DNA of 64,000 nt from Gemmataceae bacterium (GCA_019636445.1 JAHBXO010000018.1:39048-103047); one strand, 5' to 3'. Counted from the first letter of the stretch, positions 24,875 to 33,490 are shown. Notes: generated by a model not told the origin, from the letters alone. Made by a program: numbers and translations.

Positions 24875-26104
24875 TTACTTCTTTTTGCCGACCGCCTTCA
24901 CTTCACCGTGCTGATTCAAATCCGCACCGGAATTGTTGTAAGCGTCGAGGGTATTCTTCAGGCTTTCGATGGTGCCGGCATTGCCGCTGGCGAGGGCCGC
25001 GTTCACCTGTTGGATGATTTGCGCCTCCGTAAGCGGATAGTCGATCTTGTCATGCCCGGCGTTCAGCAGGGCGGCGACGGCATGGCGCATCAGCGCGTTC
25101 ACTCCGCCGCCGTTGAGGCTCAAGGCTTGCACGAGGGTGACGTTGCCGAGGCTGGCGTACGGGGTGCCGGCCAGATCGAAGACGTCTTCGAGAGTCTGAT
25201 AGAGGAAGTAGCCCGTGCCGTTCCAGGCCGACGCATCGTGCTTCGTGGCGTTGTTCTTCCAGAAACCCGGCGTGAGGCCTTCGTTGCCCACCGGCGGGGG
25301 CGGAGGCGGAGGCGGGGGCGGTGGGGGCGGAGGCGGCGAGACGGGCGGGCAGTACTCGAGGAAATCGTACCCCACGCCGGTCCCGCAATCCGGCATGCAG
25401 ATGTCCGCGATCTCGTCGTTGACCGCGAGATGTCCGTTGATCTGGCCATCGACGGTACCGACCTGGTCGGGTCCATCGAGGTAACCGGCAGGTTGGAATT
25501 CGCGGATCGTGTAGGAGCCGCCGGCGATTTCGGTGAAGGAATAGAGACCGTCGGCGTCGGTCGCGGTGCGGGTGATTTCGTAGCCGTTCTCGCCGAGCAG
25601 CGCGAGGACGACATCCTTGAGCGGCAGGTCGCCGTCGTCGAACACGCCGTTGGTATTCTTGTCGACATAAACGCGGCCCGCGATCGACCCGTGGCAGTCG
25701 GGCATCAGGTATTCGCCGAAATTGTTGTTCAGCGAGTCGACGCCGCCGACGACATTGATCGAAATCGAATCGGTGTGATTGTTCGAGCCGGGAATCACGA
25801 CGCCTTCGCTGGATTCCAGACCGTCGTGGTAGCCGTCGGGTTGCTCTTCGACGATGGTGTAGTGGCCAGTGGTCGTGTGGAACTCGTAGCGTCCGTCGGC
25901 ATCGGTCACGGTGGACTGAACGTCTCCTTCGCCATGCGGGACGAGATTGACGCGAACGCCCGCGATGGGCGATTCGTCGGCTTCGAAGACGCCATTCGAA
26001 TTGGCATCGGAATAGACGTAGCCGCCGACGGTGACCGACGGCATCCATCGACACTCGAGGGATTCCACGATCAAAGGACGCTCTTTGGCGCGGGAGCGGG
26101 ACAT
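24875..26104 (-). CDS. SdrD_B-domain surface protein with poly-proline linker
   Basis: A 409-residue protein. The N-terminus contains LIVESLECRWMPS, the LE-R type motif seen at the start of many planctomycete surface proteins, in place of a classical signal peptide. Two SdrD_B-like beta domains follow (GYVYSDANSNGVFEADESPI and GRVYVDKNTNGVFDDGDLPL), each ending in a TIxEFQPxGY-type strand; their Asp-rich loops suggest calcium binding. A run of 15 prolines follows, then a C-terminal domain opening with LTPGFWKNNATKH, a motif found in diverse secreted proteins of unknown function. ATG 26104 is preferred over 26173 because of the CGGAG upstream and the LE-R position. Export route is inferred. 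Confidence 0.8.
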   Translation of the reverse strand: MSRSRAKERPLIVESLECRWMPSVTVGGYVYSDANSNGVFEADESPIAGVRVNLVPHGEGDVQSTVTDADGRYEFHTTTGHYTIVEEQPDGYHDGLESSEGVVIPGSNNHTDSISINVVGGVDSLNNNFGEYLMPDCHGSIAGRVYVDKNTNGVFDDGDLPLKDVVLALLGENGYEITRTATDADGLYSFTEIAGGSYTIREFQPAGYLDGPDQVGTVDGQINGHLAVNDEIADICMPDCGTGVGYDFLEYCPPVSPPPPPPPPPPPPPPPVGNEGLTPGFWKNNATKHDASAWNGTGYFLYQTLEDVFDLAGTPYASLGNVTLVQALSLNGGGVNALMRHAVAALLNAGHDKIDYPLTEAQIIQQVNAALASGNAGTIESLKNTLDAYNNSGADLNQHGEVKAVGKKK

Positions 26105-26357
26105 GGGGCGATAACTCCGAGATGGGTGGGCTTCGACGACCAGCCAAATGCAGTTCACGTTCCAAATCATCAAAAAGATGAAACTTCGCGTTCCAGTGGA
26201 ATTGCTCGCAGTTGAATTGCGAAATTCAAAGCGTTTTTATGCTGTTCCGCTCCAGGCCAAATGTTGTCGCAGGAGTTGACACTTGCGCTCGCCGATTCCG
26301 TTCGTTGACGGATTCCGCACGGAGCGAAATCGAATTGAAGGGAGTTGCACATCGGAG

Positions 26358-26385
26358 TTGGTCGATAATTGAGGAGCGGTATTAT
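26358..26385 (+). promoter_or_regulatory. Putative promoter of the 45-residue lipoprotein gene
   Basis: TTGGTC and TATTAT are separated by 16 bases, giving a start about 20 bases before the ATG at 26412, with a strong AAGGAG between. It lies in the 307-base divergent gap 26105-26411, which is AT-rich compared with its neighbours. No other feature was seen there. Confidence 0.35.
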
Positions 26386-26411
26386 GCCCCCCCCTCGCGA
26401 AGGAGTCGCAC

Positions 26412-26549
26412 ATGCGTTCGTCGTTCCGCCTCGCCCTGTTTGCCCTCGTCGTCGTCGCCGGTCTGGCGGCCGGTTGCAAGTCGTCGGGTTGTTCGTCCTG
26501 CGGGGCGGAAGCGCCCGTGGCGGAGCCGGCGATGGCGCGGGCCGCGTGA
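26412..26549 (+). CDS. Tiny lipoprotein
   Basis: A 45-residue peptide with a complete lipoprotein signal (MRSSFRLALFALVVVAG) and lipobox LAAGC. The mature peptide is only about 24 residues (CKSSGCSSCGAEAPVAEP and so on) with three cysteines. AAGGAG lies seven bases before the ATG and a promoter-like pair lies upstream, so it is very probably expressed. Planctomycetes encode many such small lipoproteins of unknown role. The LolD-like ATPase gene begins 20 bases downstream and may be co-transcribed. Confidence 0.7.
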   Translation: MRSSFRLALFALVVVAGLAAGCKSSGCSSCGAEAPVAEPAMARAA

Positions 26550-26569
26550 CGAATCCGTAAACTGACGGG

Positions 26570-27301
26570 ATGATCGAACTCCGCGACGTCGCCAAGACGT
26601 ACACCGGTGGCCGTCGCGAAGTTCGCGCCGTCCGGGGCGTGTCCCTGCGCGTCGACGCGGGGGAATTCGTCTCGATCATGGGGCCGTCTGGTTCCGGGAA
26701 GAGTACGCTTTTGCACCTGATGGGCGCGCTGGACGTGCCCAGTTCGGGCCAGGTCCTTTTCGCCGGGGACGATCTGCGCACGCTTTCGGATCTGGAGCGT
26801 TCGCGGTTCCGCCGGCGGAAGATCGGGTTCGTGTTCCAAGCCTTTCACCTACTGCCGCACGCGACGGCCGTCGGAAACGTGGCCCTCCCACTGATGCTCG
26901 ACGGTACGCCCCGCCGGACCGCGATCCGCGCCGCGCGGGATTGCCTCGGCCGGGTCGGGCTGGACCACCGTGCGGATCACTACCCGGATGAGCTTTCCGG
27001 GGGTGAGATGCAGCGGGTCGCCGTGGCCCGCGCGCTCGTGGCCGACCCGAACGCCGTGCTTTGCGACGAACCGACCGGGAATCTCGACACCGCGACCGGA
27101 CGGGAGATCCTCGCGATCCTGGCTTCGCTGCCCGAGCCGGGCCGACGCGCCGTGGTGATGGTCACGCACGATCCGGCGGCCGCGGCCATCGGCTCCCGCC
27201 GTGTGGACTTCCGGGACGGGATCATCGAATCAGACACGCGACTCGCGGCCGACGATCAAAACAGCGTCGGGGAAATTGCCAAGTCTTCATCCCATCATTA
27301 A
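26570..27301 (+). CDS. ABC transporter ATP-binding protein (LolD/MacB-like)
   Basis: A 243-residue ATPase subunit. Walker A is GPSGSGKST (about 38-46), the signature is [15 protein letters not shown] (about 141), and Walker B is [11 protein letters not shown] followed by MVTHDPAAA with the H-loop. The pattern DEPTGNLD and the position of the signature place it with LolD/MacB/FtsE-like exporter ATPases that partner with FtsX-type permeases for lipoprotein release or export. No permease lies next to it in the window, so its partner must be elsewhere. It sits between a tiny lipoprotein gene and a DUF1559 gene. The start ATG fits the family N-terminus ([10 protein letters not shown]). Confidence 0.9.
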   Translation: MIELRDVAKTYTGGRREVRAVRGVSLRVDAGEFVSIMGPSGSGKSTLLHLMGALDVPSSGQVLFAGDDLRTLSDLERSRFRRRKIGFVFQAFHLLPHATAVGNVALPLMLDGTPRRTAIRAARDCLGRVGLDHRADHYPDELSGGEMQRVAVARALVADPNAVLCDEPTGNLDTATGREILAILASLPEPGRRAVVMVTHDPAAAAIGSRRVDFRDGIIESDTRLAADDQNSVGEIAKSSSHH

Positions 27302-27393
27302 GATATCTTCATCCCTCTCTCTATGTTCCCTGTTGGTCAATCCCGATCCGGGGAACTTCGGTTTCGTTATTTCATTTCATTGTTGGAGACTCC

Positions 27394-28422
27394 ATGACTC
27401 GCTCGTTCCGAGACCGTTCGGCGTTCACGCTGATCGAACTGCTGGTGGTCATCGCCATCATCGCGATCCTGATCGGTCTGCTCCTGCCGGCGGTGCAGAA
27501 GGTTCGCGAAGCCGCGGCCCGAATCAAGTGCTCGAACAACCTCAAACAGTTGGGCCTCGCCGTCCACAACTACGAAGGCGCCTTCCAAGCGCTGCCTCCG
27601 GGGGTCGTGCAAACGTCGTCCACGGCGCAGATCCCCGACCTCGTCGAGTACGGTACGCTGACGGGCACCACCTGGAGCTACGCGAACCACAGCTTCTTCT
27701 CGGTGATGCTGCCGTACATCGAACAGGAAAACACCCTGCGGGCCGCGACCAACGGCTACAACCTGAAACTGAACTGGAACGACCCCCTCAACCAGCCGGT
27801 TACCGCGCTGCGGATACCGACGCTGGAATGTCCGTCGAACCCCAGCAACAAGATCGTGAACAACGCCAGTTCGCCGACGTTCCTCCCGGCCGTGTCGGAC
27901 TACTGGCCCGTCACTCGCGGCAACAACAACAGTGCCGTCTGGACCGGCCTCAACATGGGCTTCCCCGGATCCACCGGCGTGAACGGCGTACTCACCGCGA
28001 ACGCTCGCACCAAGTTCGCCGCGATCACCGACGGCCTTTCGAACACCTTCATGATCGGCGAATCGGGTGCCCGGAACGAAGGCTGGGCCGCCAGCCGGAT
28101 GTACGATCCCGGCACCGCCACCACGTGGGGCGTTCGCGGGGCCTGGGGACAGGGCTCCAACAACATCGTCTGCGCCGGCACGCAAGGTCCGATCACGCCG
28201 GGGGCCGCGCCGCCCGGCAAGGTCTCCACGGCCGCGCACCTCACCGGTGCGCTGACCGTTAATGCCTGGAACCAGGGCGAACTCTACGCCTTCCACACCG
28301 GCGTCTGTAACGTCGTGATGGGCGACGGTTCGGTGAAATCCGTGAAAAGCTCCATCGACATGTCGACCCTGCAACGCCTCGCGGCCCGCAGCGACGGCAA
28401 CCCGGTCAGCGTCGAGAACTGA
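27394..28422 (+). CDS. DUF1559 pilin-like protein (N-terminal methylation motif)
   Basis: A 342-residue type II secretion/pilin-like protein of the DUF1559 family, greatly expanded in planctomycetes. The prepilin motif [20 protein letters not shown] (cleavage after Ala10, Phe at +1, Glu at +5) is followed by [20 protein letters not shown], the usual start of the family. The C-terminus has the conserved [24 protein letters not shown] sits just before the ATG at 27394. Located at the inner membrane or surface by inference. It is monocistronic and ends at a strong intrinsic terminator. Confidence 0.92.
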   Translation: MTRSFRDRSAFTLIELLVVIAIIAILIGLLLPAVQKVREAAARIKCSNNLKQLGLAVHNYEGAFQALPPGVVQTSSTAQIPDLVEYGTLTGTTWSYANHSFFSVMLPYIEQENTLRAATNGYNLKLNWNDPLNQPVTALRIPTLECPSNPSNKIVNNASSPTFLPAVSDYWPVTRGNNNSAVWTGLNMGFPGSTGVNGVLTANARTKFAAITDGLSNTFMIGESGARNEGWAASRMYDPGTATTWGVRGAWGQGSNNIVCAGTQGPITPGAAPPGKVSTAAHLTGALTVNAWNQGELYAFHTGVCNVVMGDGSVKSVKSSIDMSTLQRLAARSDGNPVSVEN

Positions 28423-28441
28423 TCGCTCTGGAACGGTGAGG

Positions 28442-28466
28442 ACCGCCCGCCATCCCGGCGGGCGGT
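28442..28466. terminator. Intrinsic terminator after the DUF1559 gene
   Basis: A perfect 10-bp stem (ACCGCCCGCC and complement) with a five-base loop is followed on the plus strand by TTTCGTTTT. It also lies eight bases beyond the stop of the convergent propeller gene, so it may serve both. Confidence 0.85.
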
Positions 28467-28473
28467 TTCGTTT

Positions 28474-29574
28474 TCACGCAAAGCGGACGGCGTAGATCGG
28501 CGGGAAGCGCGTCGCCGCCATCGTCCACGAATCGCCGCCATCCTCCGTGATCCAGAGGCCGCCGGTCGTCGAACCGAACGCGAGCCGGTCGCCGGTGGCG
28601 TCGATGGCGAGAGCGTGACGGAAGACCAGGTCGTACGCCGGCGCCGTCGGCAGACCGTTCGTCAGCACGTCGAACGACTGTCCGCCGTCCTGCGTGCGGC
28701 TGACCACGAGTTGCCCGTCCACGGGAATCCGCGATTCGTCCTTCTTCGCCGGCACGAACCAGGCCGTGTCGGGTTTCGAGGGATGCACGGCCACGGCGAA
28801 GCCGAAGCCGGAGGGCTTCGCGGCCGGGACGTGGGTGAAATTCTCGCCCCCGTCGATGCTGCGGAAGATGCCGTTGTGGTGCTGCACCCAGATCGCGTCC
28901 GGCGAACCGGTACACTGCACCATCATGTGCACGTCCTGGATGACCGGATCGTCCCGCAGTTCCGGCGGCATGTACTCGGCGAAGATTCCCTTGCCGATCA
29001 ACCGCCAGCTCGCGCCGTCGTCCTCGGTGATCCAGACGCCGCCGCACGACACCGCCAGCCGCCAGGTTTTCTCGCACCGTGGATCGCGGCAGAGCGAGTG
29101 GATGCCGGGGTGGTCGGCTCCGCCGCCGAACCATTTCTTGCGCTCGGGCGCGTCCCAAAGCGAACGGTTGAGTTCCCAGGTTTTACCGCCGTCGTCGGAG
29201 CGGAAGAGTCCGCCCGGCAGGGTGCCGGCCCAAAGCCGACCCGGCTGGTTCGCGCTGCCGGCCTCGAGCGCCCAGATGAGCTTGAGCGTCGCGGGCGTCG
29301 GCGGCTTGCCGTCGGCGGTCACGACCTCCTCGCCGGCCGGGTATTCGGGCACGGCCCGGTCTTCCCACGTCGCCCCGCCGTCCGGCGAGTATTTCAGCTT
29401 CACGCCGAAGTGGCCGAGGTTGAGCGCCGCGTACCAGCCGCCGTCGCGCGGGTGGGGCAGGGCGAGCGTGACGTTCTCGGCCGGGAAGCCGACCAGCCGC
29501 GAGGACCAGCCGCCGGGGCCGCGCTCGACGGCGAACAACCCCTTGCGCGTGGAGACGAGCAATCGATCGGACAC
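28474..29574 (-). CDS. BNR/sialidase-like beta-propeller protein
   Basis: A 366-residue protein with repeated Asp-box-like sequences typical of BNR/VPS10-type propellers: YSPDGGATWED, SDDGGKTWELN, EDDGASWRLIG, SIDGGENFTHV, TQDGGQSFDVL and TEDGGDSWTMA, giving about six blades. Start MSDRLLVSTRKGLF has no signal peptide, so it appears cytoplasmic, which is unusual for sialidase-like folds. Sialidase activity is doubtful because the catalytic Arg triad is not apparent. It is three bases downstream of the MoaD/ThiS-like gene and is almost certainly translated with it. That pairing suggests a link to a sulfur-carrier or ubiquitin-like modification process. Confidence 0.82.
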   Translation of the reverse strand: MSDRLLVSTRKGLFAVERGPGGWSSRLVGFPAENVTLALPHPRDGGWYAALNLGHFGVKLKYSPDGGATWEDRAVPEYPAGEEVVTADGKPPTPATLKLIWALEAGSANQPGRLWAGTLPGGLFRSDDGGKTWELNRSLWDAPERKKWFGGGADHPGIHSLCRDPRCEKTWRLAVSCGGVWITEDDGASWRLIGKGIFAEYMPPELRDDPVIQDVHMMVQCTGSPDAIWVQHHNGIFRSIDGGENFTHVPAAKPSGFGFAVAVHPSKPDTAWFVPAKKDESRIPVDGQLVVSRTQDGGQSFDVLTNGLPTAPAYDLVFRHALAIDATGDRLAFGSTTGGLWITEDGGDSWTMAATRFPPIYAVRFA

Positions 29575-29577
29575 GGG

Positions 29578-29868
29578 TCAACCTCCGGAGAGGGCCTGGA
29601 AGAGGAAGAGTTCGGCGTCGTCCGGCACCGGTTCGTCGATGGCCGATTTGTCGACGGCGGCATCGTTCAGGTAGAGCACGACATGATGGCGGACGGCGCC
29701 GGCCTCGTCGACGACGTATCCGCGCAGCGACGGATGCCGTTCGAACAGGGCCGCGAGCCGTTCGCGCACGGTCCGGCCCGGCACCGCGAGGCGGCGATCG
29801 CCGACGGATTCGCCCGGCGCGGCGGTGAGCCAGCGGGCGAGGGACGGGGCCAGAACGACGGTGGGCAC
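29578..29868 (-). CDS. MoaD/ThiS family ubiquitin-like protein
   Basis: A 96-residue beta-grasp protein. It has VRERLAALFERHPSLRGYVVDE, VVLYLNDAAVD and ends in FLFQALSGG; the C-terminal Gly-Gly is the thiocarboxylate/adenylation tail of MoaD/ThiS proteins. The start codon is GTG at 29868. No molybdopterin or thiamine genes lie nearby, so it is not necessarily a cofactor sulfur carrier. It is first in a two-gene unit with the propeller protein, with a three-base gap. A protein-modifier role is inference. Confidence 0.85.
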   Translation of the reverse strand: MPTVVLAPSLARWLTAAPGESVGDRRLAVPGRTVRERLAALFERHPSLRGYVVDEAGAVRHHVVLYLNDAAVDKSAIDEPVPDDAELFLFQALSGG

Positions 29869-30053
29869 GGTGCGGCTCGCGGCGAATAGTGTACGGATGA
29901 TACAACTCGATGGCGGAAGTGCAACCGGAAACTGGGTAAGCTGGTGCTCGCGACTTGGCCGAATGTGGTGGAACCGGATAATCCGATTAAACCTCCCGAC
30001 GCTTGCAGCCGATACAGAACGCAGACTCGCCGAATGGCCGGGGGGAAGGGTCC

Positions 30054-30329
30054 ATGTATCGTTCGTTCAAATGCATCGCGGGTTGCGCGGGCCTGGGATT
30101 GGCTCTCGCCGCACTGAGTGGTTGCCAGACCCACGTTGGCGGCATGACGTTGCCCAGCCCGCACTATCTGAAGCACCGTCCGCAATATTTTCCGCCCGAT
30201 CCGGCCTTCCCGCTCCAGCGCGAAGTGGATTCGATGCAGGATCCGGACGGCCAGTTCCGCCGCGGCGGCGCGGCACCGGCGATCGGCGCGGCTCCCGTCG
30301 CGGGCCAGCCGGTTCCCGCCGGCAAGTGA
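30054..30329 (+). CDS. Small lipoprotein
   Basis: A 91-residue predicted lipoprotein: basic start MYRSFK, hydrophobic core and lipobox ALSGC. The mature part is Pro/Gly/Arg-rich (HYLKHRPQYFPPDPAFP, then GRFRR-like segments) with no recognisable domain. The ATG at 30054 follows GGGGGAAGGG. It is followed after 75 bases by another lipoprotein gene. The 185-base gap upstream (29869-30053) separates it from the divergent MoaD-like gene. Confidence 0.75.
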   Translation: MYRSFKCIAGCAGLGLALAALSGCQTHVGGMTLPSPHYLKHRPQYFPPDPAFPLQREVDSMQDPDGQFRRGGAAPAIGAAPVAGQPVPAGK

Positions 30330-30404
30330 CGCGCCGCACATCGGCTTGACGCCTCCGCGATTTGGCGGTACAGGGCGTCCCATTCCTTCATGGATGGGAT
30401 TCCC

Positions 30405-30788
30405 ATGCCGCACGGATCGCGGATCGTCGCCTTGTCTGCCCTCATCCTGGCCGGGTGCCAGAATACCCCCAAGCCGTCGAGCCAGCCGCTGCGTGCCACG
30501 GTCCAACCCGGTGCGGCGGCGCGAACGCCGACCCGCGCGGATTCCGTTTCGCCCGTCGTGAAGAATTCCGACTTCCAAAACAAAGTGCCGACGCCCGCCG
30601 GTCCGCAGCCGGGCGTCGCTCCGCCCGTCAGCGTTCCCACGATTCCGACCACCGGTTTCCCGGTTCCCGCGGATCCGGTGCCGCCGTCCGCACCGGGGTT
30701 GCCGAGTCCGACCCAGCCGCCGATCGCCGAAAGCGGCGCGTCGGAGACCGGGGGAATCGTGATGCCCAGCCTCTTCGAAAAGAAGTAA
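30405..30788 (+). CDS. Pro-rich lipoprotein
   Basis: A 127-residue predicted lipoprotein with short signal MPHGSRIVALSALI and lipobox LILAGC. The mature chain is dominated by Pro, Thr and Val (PTIPTTGFPVPADPVPPSAP) and looks disordered. An ATG at 30390 is also possible; 30405 is preferred because GGGAT lies at a suitable distance and the signal peptide begins there. It has no recognised family. It lies between another lipoprotein gene and the CBS gene, all on the plus strand. Confidence 0.65.
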   Translation: MPHGSRIVALSALILAGCQNTPKPSSQPLRATVQPGAAARTPTRADSVSPVVKNSDFQNKVPTPAGPQPGVAPPVSVPTIPTTGFPVPADPVPPSAPGLPSPTQPPIAESGASETGGIVMPSLFEKK

Positions 30789-30849
30789 CGACAAGACGTC
30801 GCGGCTCGCCCCGGCCGGTTATTGACTTGTCTCCGACCGCTCCCGATGG

Positions 30850-30855
30850 CACAAT
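30850..30855 (+). promoter_or_regulatory. Putative -10 box of the CBS-domain gene (leaderless)
   Basis: CACAAT is followed by six bases and the ATG at 30862. The first base departs from TANNNT but the spacing matches the other leaderless-looking genes. Confidence 0.3.
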
Positions 30856-30861
30856 GCCCGC

Positions 30862-31329
30862 ATGGAACTCGCACGCAATCTCAAGATCGAAAGCGTCGCC
30901 CGGCTGCAGCCGACCCCGCCCCGTCAGATCGAGGCGCACTTGTCGGTCGCCGAGACCGTCGAGCTGATGCGCCGCGAGCGCGTCGGCTGTCTGCTCGTCG
31001 TGCAGGATTCGAAGCTGATCGGCCTGTTCACCGAGCGCGATCTGCTCACGCGCGTACTCGCGCCGGGCAAGCCCCTCGATCTGCCCATCCGCGAGGTCAT
31101 GACGCCCGATCCCGTCACCGTGGAGCCCAAGGATTCAATCCGCACCGCCGTCAAACGGATGCAGAGCGGCAACTATCGCCACCTGCCCGTGGTGGACGAC
31201 GCCAACCGACCCGTCGGCATCCTATCCGCGAAGCGGGTCGTGCACTATCTCGTCGAACACTTCCCGAACACAATCTACAACCAGCCGCCGGACCCGAAGC
31301 AGGTCCCGGAGACGGCCGAAGGCGCGTGA
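30862..31329 (+). CDS. Protein with two CBS domains
   Basis: A 155-residue stand-alone CBS-pair protein. The first CBS covers about residues 18-70 (HLSVAETVELMRRERVGCLL, then LIGLFTERDLLTRVL) and the second about 78-140 (VMTPDPVTVEPKDSIRTAV, then YRHLPVVDDANRPVGILS). Such modules bind adenosine nucleotides and regulate partners; the partner is not evident. The final PNTIYNQPPDPKQVPETAEGA tail is of low complexity. No other domain is fused to it. Confidence 0.9.
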   Translation: MELARNLKIESVARLQPTPPRQIEAHLSVAETVELMRRERVGCLLVVQDSKLIGLFTERDLLTRVLAPGKPLDLPIREVMTPDPVTVEPKDSIRTAVKRMQSGNYRHLPVVDDANRPVGILSAKRVVHYLVEHFPNTIYNQPPDPKQVPETAEGA

Positions 31330-31341
31330 GGCACCCAGCCT

Positions 31342-31773
31342 TCACGTGTACCGCTCGGCATCGCGGGCCGCTTCGAGGAACCGCGCGATTTCGGCATGGG
31401 TGAAACCCAGTCGCCGCAGCATGATCGTTTCACGGGGTTCGCGCGAATCCGCCGGATAGAAACGCGCGACCAGCTTATCAATTCCGCCGGACGGTCCGGC
31501 CGCGTTATGCGGCACGAAGGCCGTATCGACGTATGCGGCCGGATATGCGGCCTTGCCTTCCACCAGTTCGCGAGCGGTGCAGGGGATGTCGTTGCCCCCA
31601 TGAACCGGGAGCGCCGCTCCGCCGGCCTTCGTCCGCGTCAGTGCGTCCCGCAACGCTTCCACTTCCACCATCAGACTCAACACGACCTGCGACAACGCCT
31701 CCACGCGATCCGCGAGGTCGCCGACTCCGCTGAGCGCCCATGCGATCTCGCGGGCGGATTTGGGCTGATTCAT
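31342..31773 (-). CDS. Hypothetical protein with coiled-coil N-terminus
   Basis: A 143-residue protein I do not recognise. An N-terminal helical segment (ALSGVGDLADRVEALSQVVL, then LMVEVEALRDALT) could form a coiled coil, and the C-terminus (TIMLRRLGFTHAEIARFLEA) looks like a helix-turn-helix-like segment similar to phage or transcription-factor sigma-like folds. A DNA-binding role is only a guess. It converges on the CBS gene with a 12-base gap and faces the repeat-rich 31774-32240 gap on its upstream side. Confidence 0.6.
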   Translation of the reverse strand: MNQPKSAREIAWALSGVGDLADRVEALSQVVLSLMVEVEALRDALTRTKAGGAALPVHGGNDIPCTARELVEGKAAYPAAYVDTAFVPHNAAGPSGGIDKLVARFYPADSREPRETIMLRRLGFTHAEIARFLEAARDAERYT

Positions 31774-31876
31774 GGGGGGTGTTCCAGAGAAGGAGTATGT
31801 GTGGCTCCGTGTTTTACGGCCCCCAGGAATTATTTGCCGGTTTGTTGTCGATTTCGATGGGTTCGTGAACTCCTGA

Positions 31877-31951
31877 CTCAGAACTCATCCCTCAGAACTC
31901 ATTACTCGATTTTCGAATTCGAGTCGTGAGTTCTGAGGGATGAGTTCTGAG
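31877..31951. repeat. Perfect 25-bp inverted repeat
   Basis: Positions 31877-31901 and 31927-31951 are exact reverse complements with a 25-base spacer, which itself contains an ACTCGA/TCGAGT pair. The arms contain two CTCAGAACTCA-type repeats each. It lies in the 466-base gap 31774-32240, which otherwise holds only the degenerate palindrome at 31996 and the upstream region of glyA. Confidence 0.85.
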
Positions 31952-31995
31952 CCAAGAGAATCGACTCGAACGGCAGATATTGCATGTGAGCCGTA

Positions 31996-32063
31996 TTAGC
32001 CCGACGCGCTACGAGGGAGATCTTACAGAGAGCGGACTCTCCTTCGCTGGCGCGTCCGGCTAA
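31996..32063. repeat. Degenerate copy of the AGCCCGACGCGCC palindromic repeat family
   Basis: Begins TTAGCCCGACGCG and ends GGCGCGTCCGGCTAA, enclosing GAGGGAGATCTTACAGAGAG. That interior matches the copy near 49488 almost base for base, with substitutions in the arms. It is followed by CCAGAATTCGCTACA, a flank also seen beside the copies at 49531 and 59019. Confidence 0.7.
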
Positions 32064-32240
32064 CCAGAATTCGCTACACCGACTCAGGAACAACTCTTAG
32101 TTAGGGATCCGACGGTTGAGCGTGGCGGGCGGTCGCAACCCCGGAATTCGATCCCGTGCCCGGAGAGCCGGACGGTCGCGCCTTTGTCCCGAACATCCCG
32201 TTTGCTAGAAAGACAATAGCCCGCGACTCCGAGAACCCCG

Positions 32241-33488
32241 ATGAATCCCCTGCAGCACGCCGACCCGGAGATCTTCCACGCCATTCAAGGGGAGCGGAAC
32301 CGTCAGCGCTTCGGCCTGGAGATGATCGCCAGCGAGAACTACGCCAGCCCGGCGGTGCTCGCCGCGCAGGGCACCGTTCTCACCAACAAGTACGCCGAAG
32401 GCTACCCCGGCAAGCGCTACTACGGCGGCTGCGAGTTCGTCGACGAGGCCGAACGCCTCGCCATCGACCGCGCCAAGAAACTCTTCGGCGCCGCGCACGT
32501 CAACGTGCAGCCGCACTCCGGCGCGCAGGCGAACATGGCCGTGTTCCTGGCGGCGCTCACGCCCGGCGACACGATCCTCGGCCTCGACCTCGCGCACGGC
32601 GGGCACCTCACCCACGGCATGAAGCTGAATTTCTCCGGCAAGTACTTCAACGTCGTCAGCTACGGCGTCGCGAAGGACACGCACCGGATCGACTTCGACC
32701 ACCTTGCGAAGCAGGCCCGCGAACACAAGCCGAAGATGATCATCGCCGGCGCCAGCGCCTACTCGCGCACGCTGGAATTCCCGAAGTTCGCCGAGATCGC
32801 GAAGGAAGTCGGCGCGCTGCTGATGGTGGACATGGCGCACATCGCCGGCCTCGTGGCGAGCAAACTTCACCCGGACCCGGTGCCGCACGCCGACTTCGTC
32901 ACGACGACGACGCACAAGACGCTCCGCGGCCCGCGCGGCGGCCTGACCATGTGCAAGGCCGAGTGGGCGCAGAAGATCGACTCGGCCGTGTTCCCCGGCA
33001 TCCAGGGCGGGCCGCTCATGCACGTCGTCGCGGCGAAGGCGGTCGCCTTCGGCGAAGCCCTCCGCCCCGCCTTCCGCGAATACTCCCAGCAGGTCATCGA
33101 CAACGCCCACTGCCTCGCCGAAGAACTGATGCGCCACGACTTCAAGATCGTCTCCGGCGGCACCGACAACCACCTGATGATGATCGACGTCTTCAGCCGC
33201 TTCGGCATCGGCGGCAAGGCCGCGGAGATTGCCCTCGACACCGCCGGCATCACCGTCAACAAGAACATGATCCCCTTCGATCCGCGCAAACCGATGGACC
33301 CCTCCGGCATCCGCATCGGAACGCCGGCGCTCACCACGCGCGGCATGAAGGAACCGGAGATGCGCCAGATCGCCCGCTGGATCACCGACGTGCTCGCGAA
33401 GCCGAACGACGACGATCTGCTCTCCCGCGTCCGCGGCAGCGTTCGGGAATTGTGCGAGGAATTCCCGGTCCCCCACGAGGCCGCCTGA
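32241..33488 (+). CDS. glyA: Serine hydroxymethyltransferase
   Basis: A 415-residue PLP enzyme that interconverts serine and glycine with tetrahydrofolate. Family motifs are in order: [28 protein letters not shown] near residue 33, the [18 protein letters not shown] region, [10 protein letters not shown] near 197, and [13 protein letters not shown] with the PLP lysine near 223. The C-terminal domain ends [12 protein letters not shown]. Length matches bacterial GlyA exactly. Cytoplasmic. It is preceded by the long repeat-rich gap and followed after two bases by a small membrane protein gene, so the two are probably an operon. Confidence 0.96.
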   Translation: MNPLQHADPEIFHAIQGERNRQRFGLEMIASENYASPAVLAAQGTVLTNKYAEGYPGKRYYGGCEFVDEAERLAIDRAKKLFGAAHVNVQPHSGAQANMAVFLAALTPGDTILGLDLAHGGHLTHGMKLNFSGKYFNVVSYGVAKDTHRIDFDHLAKQAREHKPKMIIAGASAYSRTLEFPKFAEIAKEVGALLMVDMAHIAGLVASKLHPDPVPHADFVTTTTHKTLRGPRGGLTMCKAEWAQKIDSAVFPGIQGGPLMHVVAAKAVAFGEALRPAFREYSQQVIDNAHCLAEELMRHDFKIVSGGTDNHLMMIDVFSRFGIGGKAAEIALDTAGITVNKNMIPFDPRKPMDPSGIRIGTPALTTRGMKEPEMRQIARWITDVLAKPNDDDLLSRVRGSVRELCEEFPVPHEAA

Positions 33489-33490
33489 TC

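Noticed and set aside
25306..25350. The GGC-type run in the SdrD_B-like gene as a sequencing artefact or noncoding microsatellite
   Set aside because: It encodes proline in frame and flanking domains remain intact; length polymorphism is possible, but it is not an artefact on present evidence.
28474..29574. Calling the BNR propeller a secreted sialidase
   Set aside because: No signal peptide and no visible Arg triad; only Asp-box-like repeats are seen.
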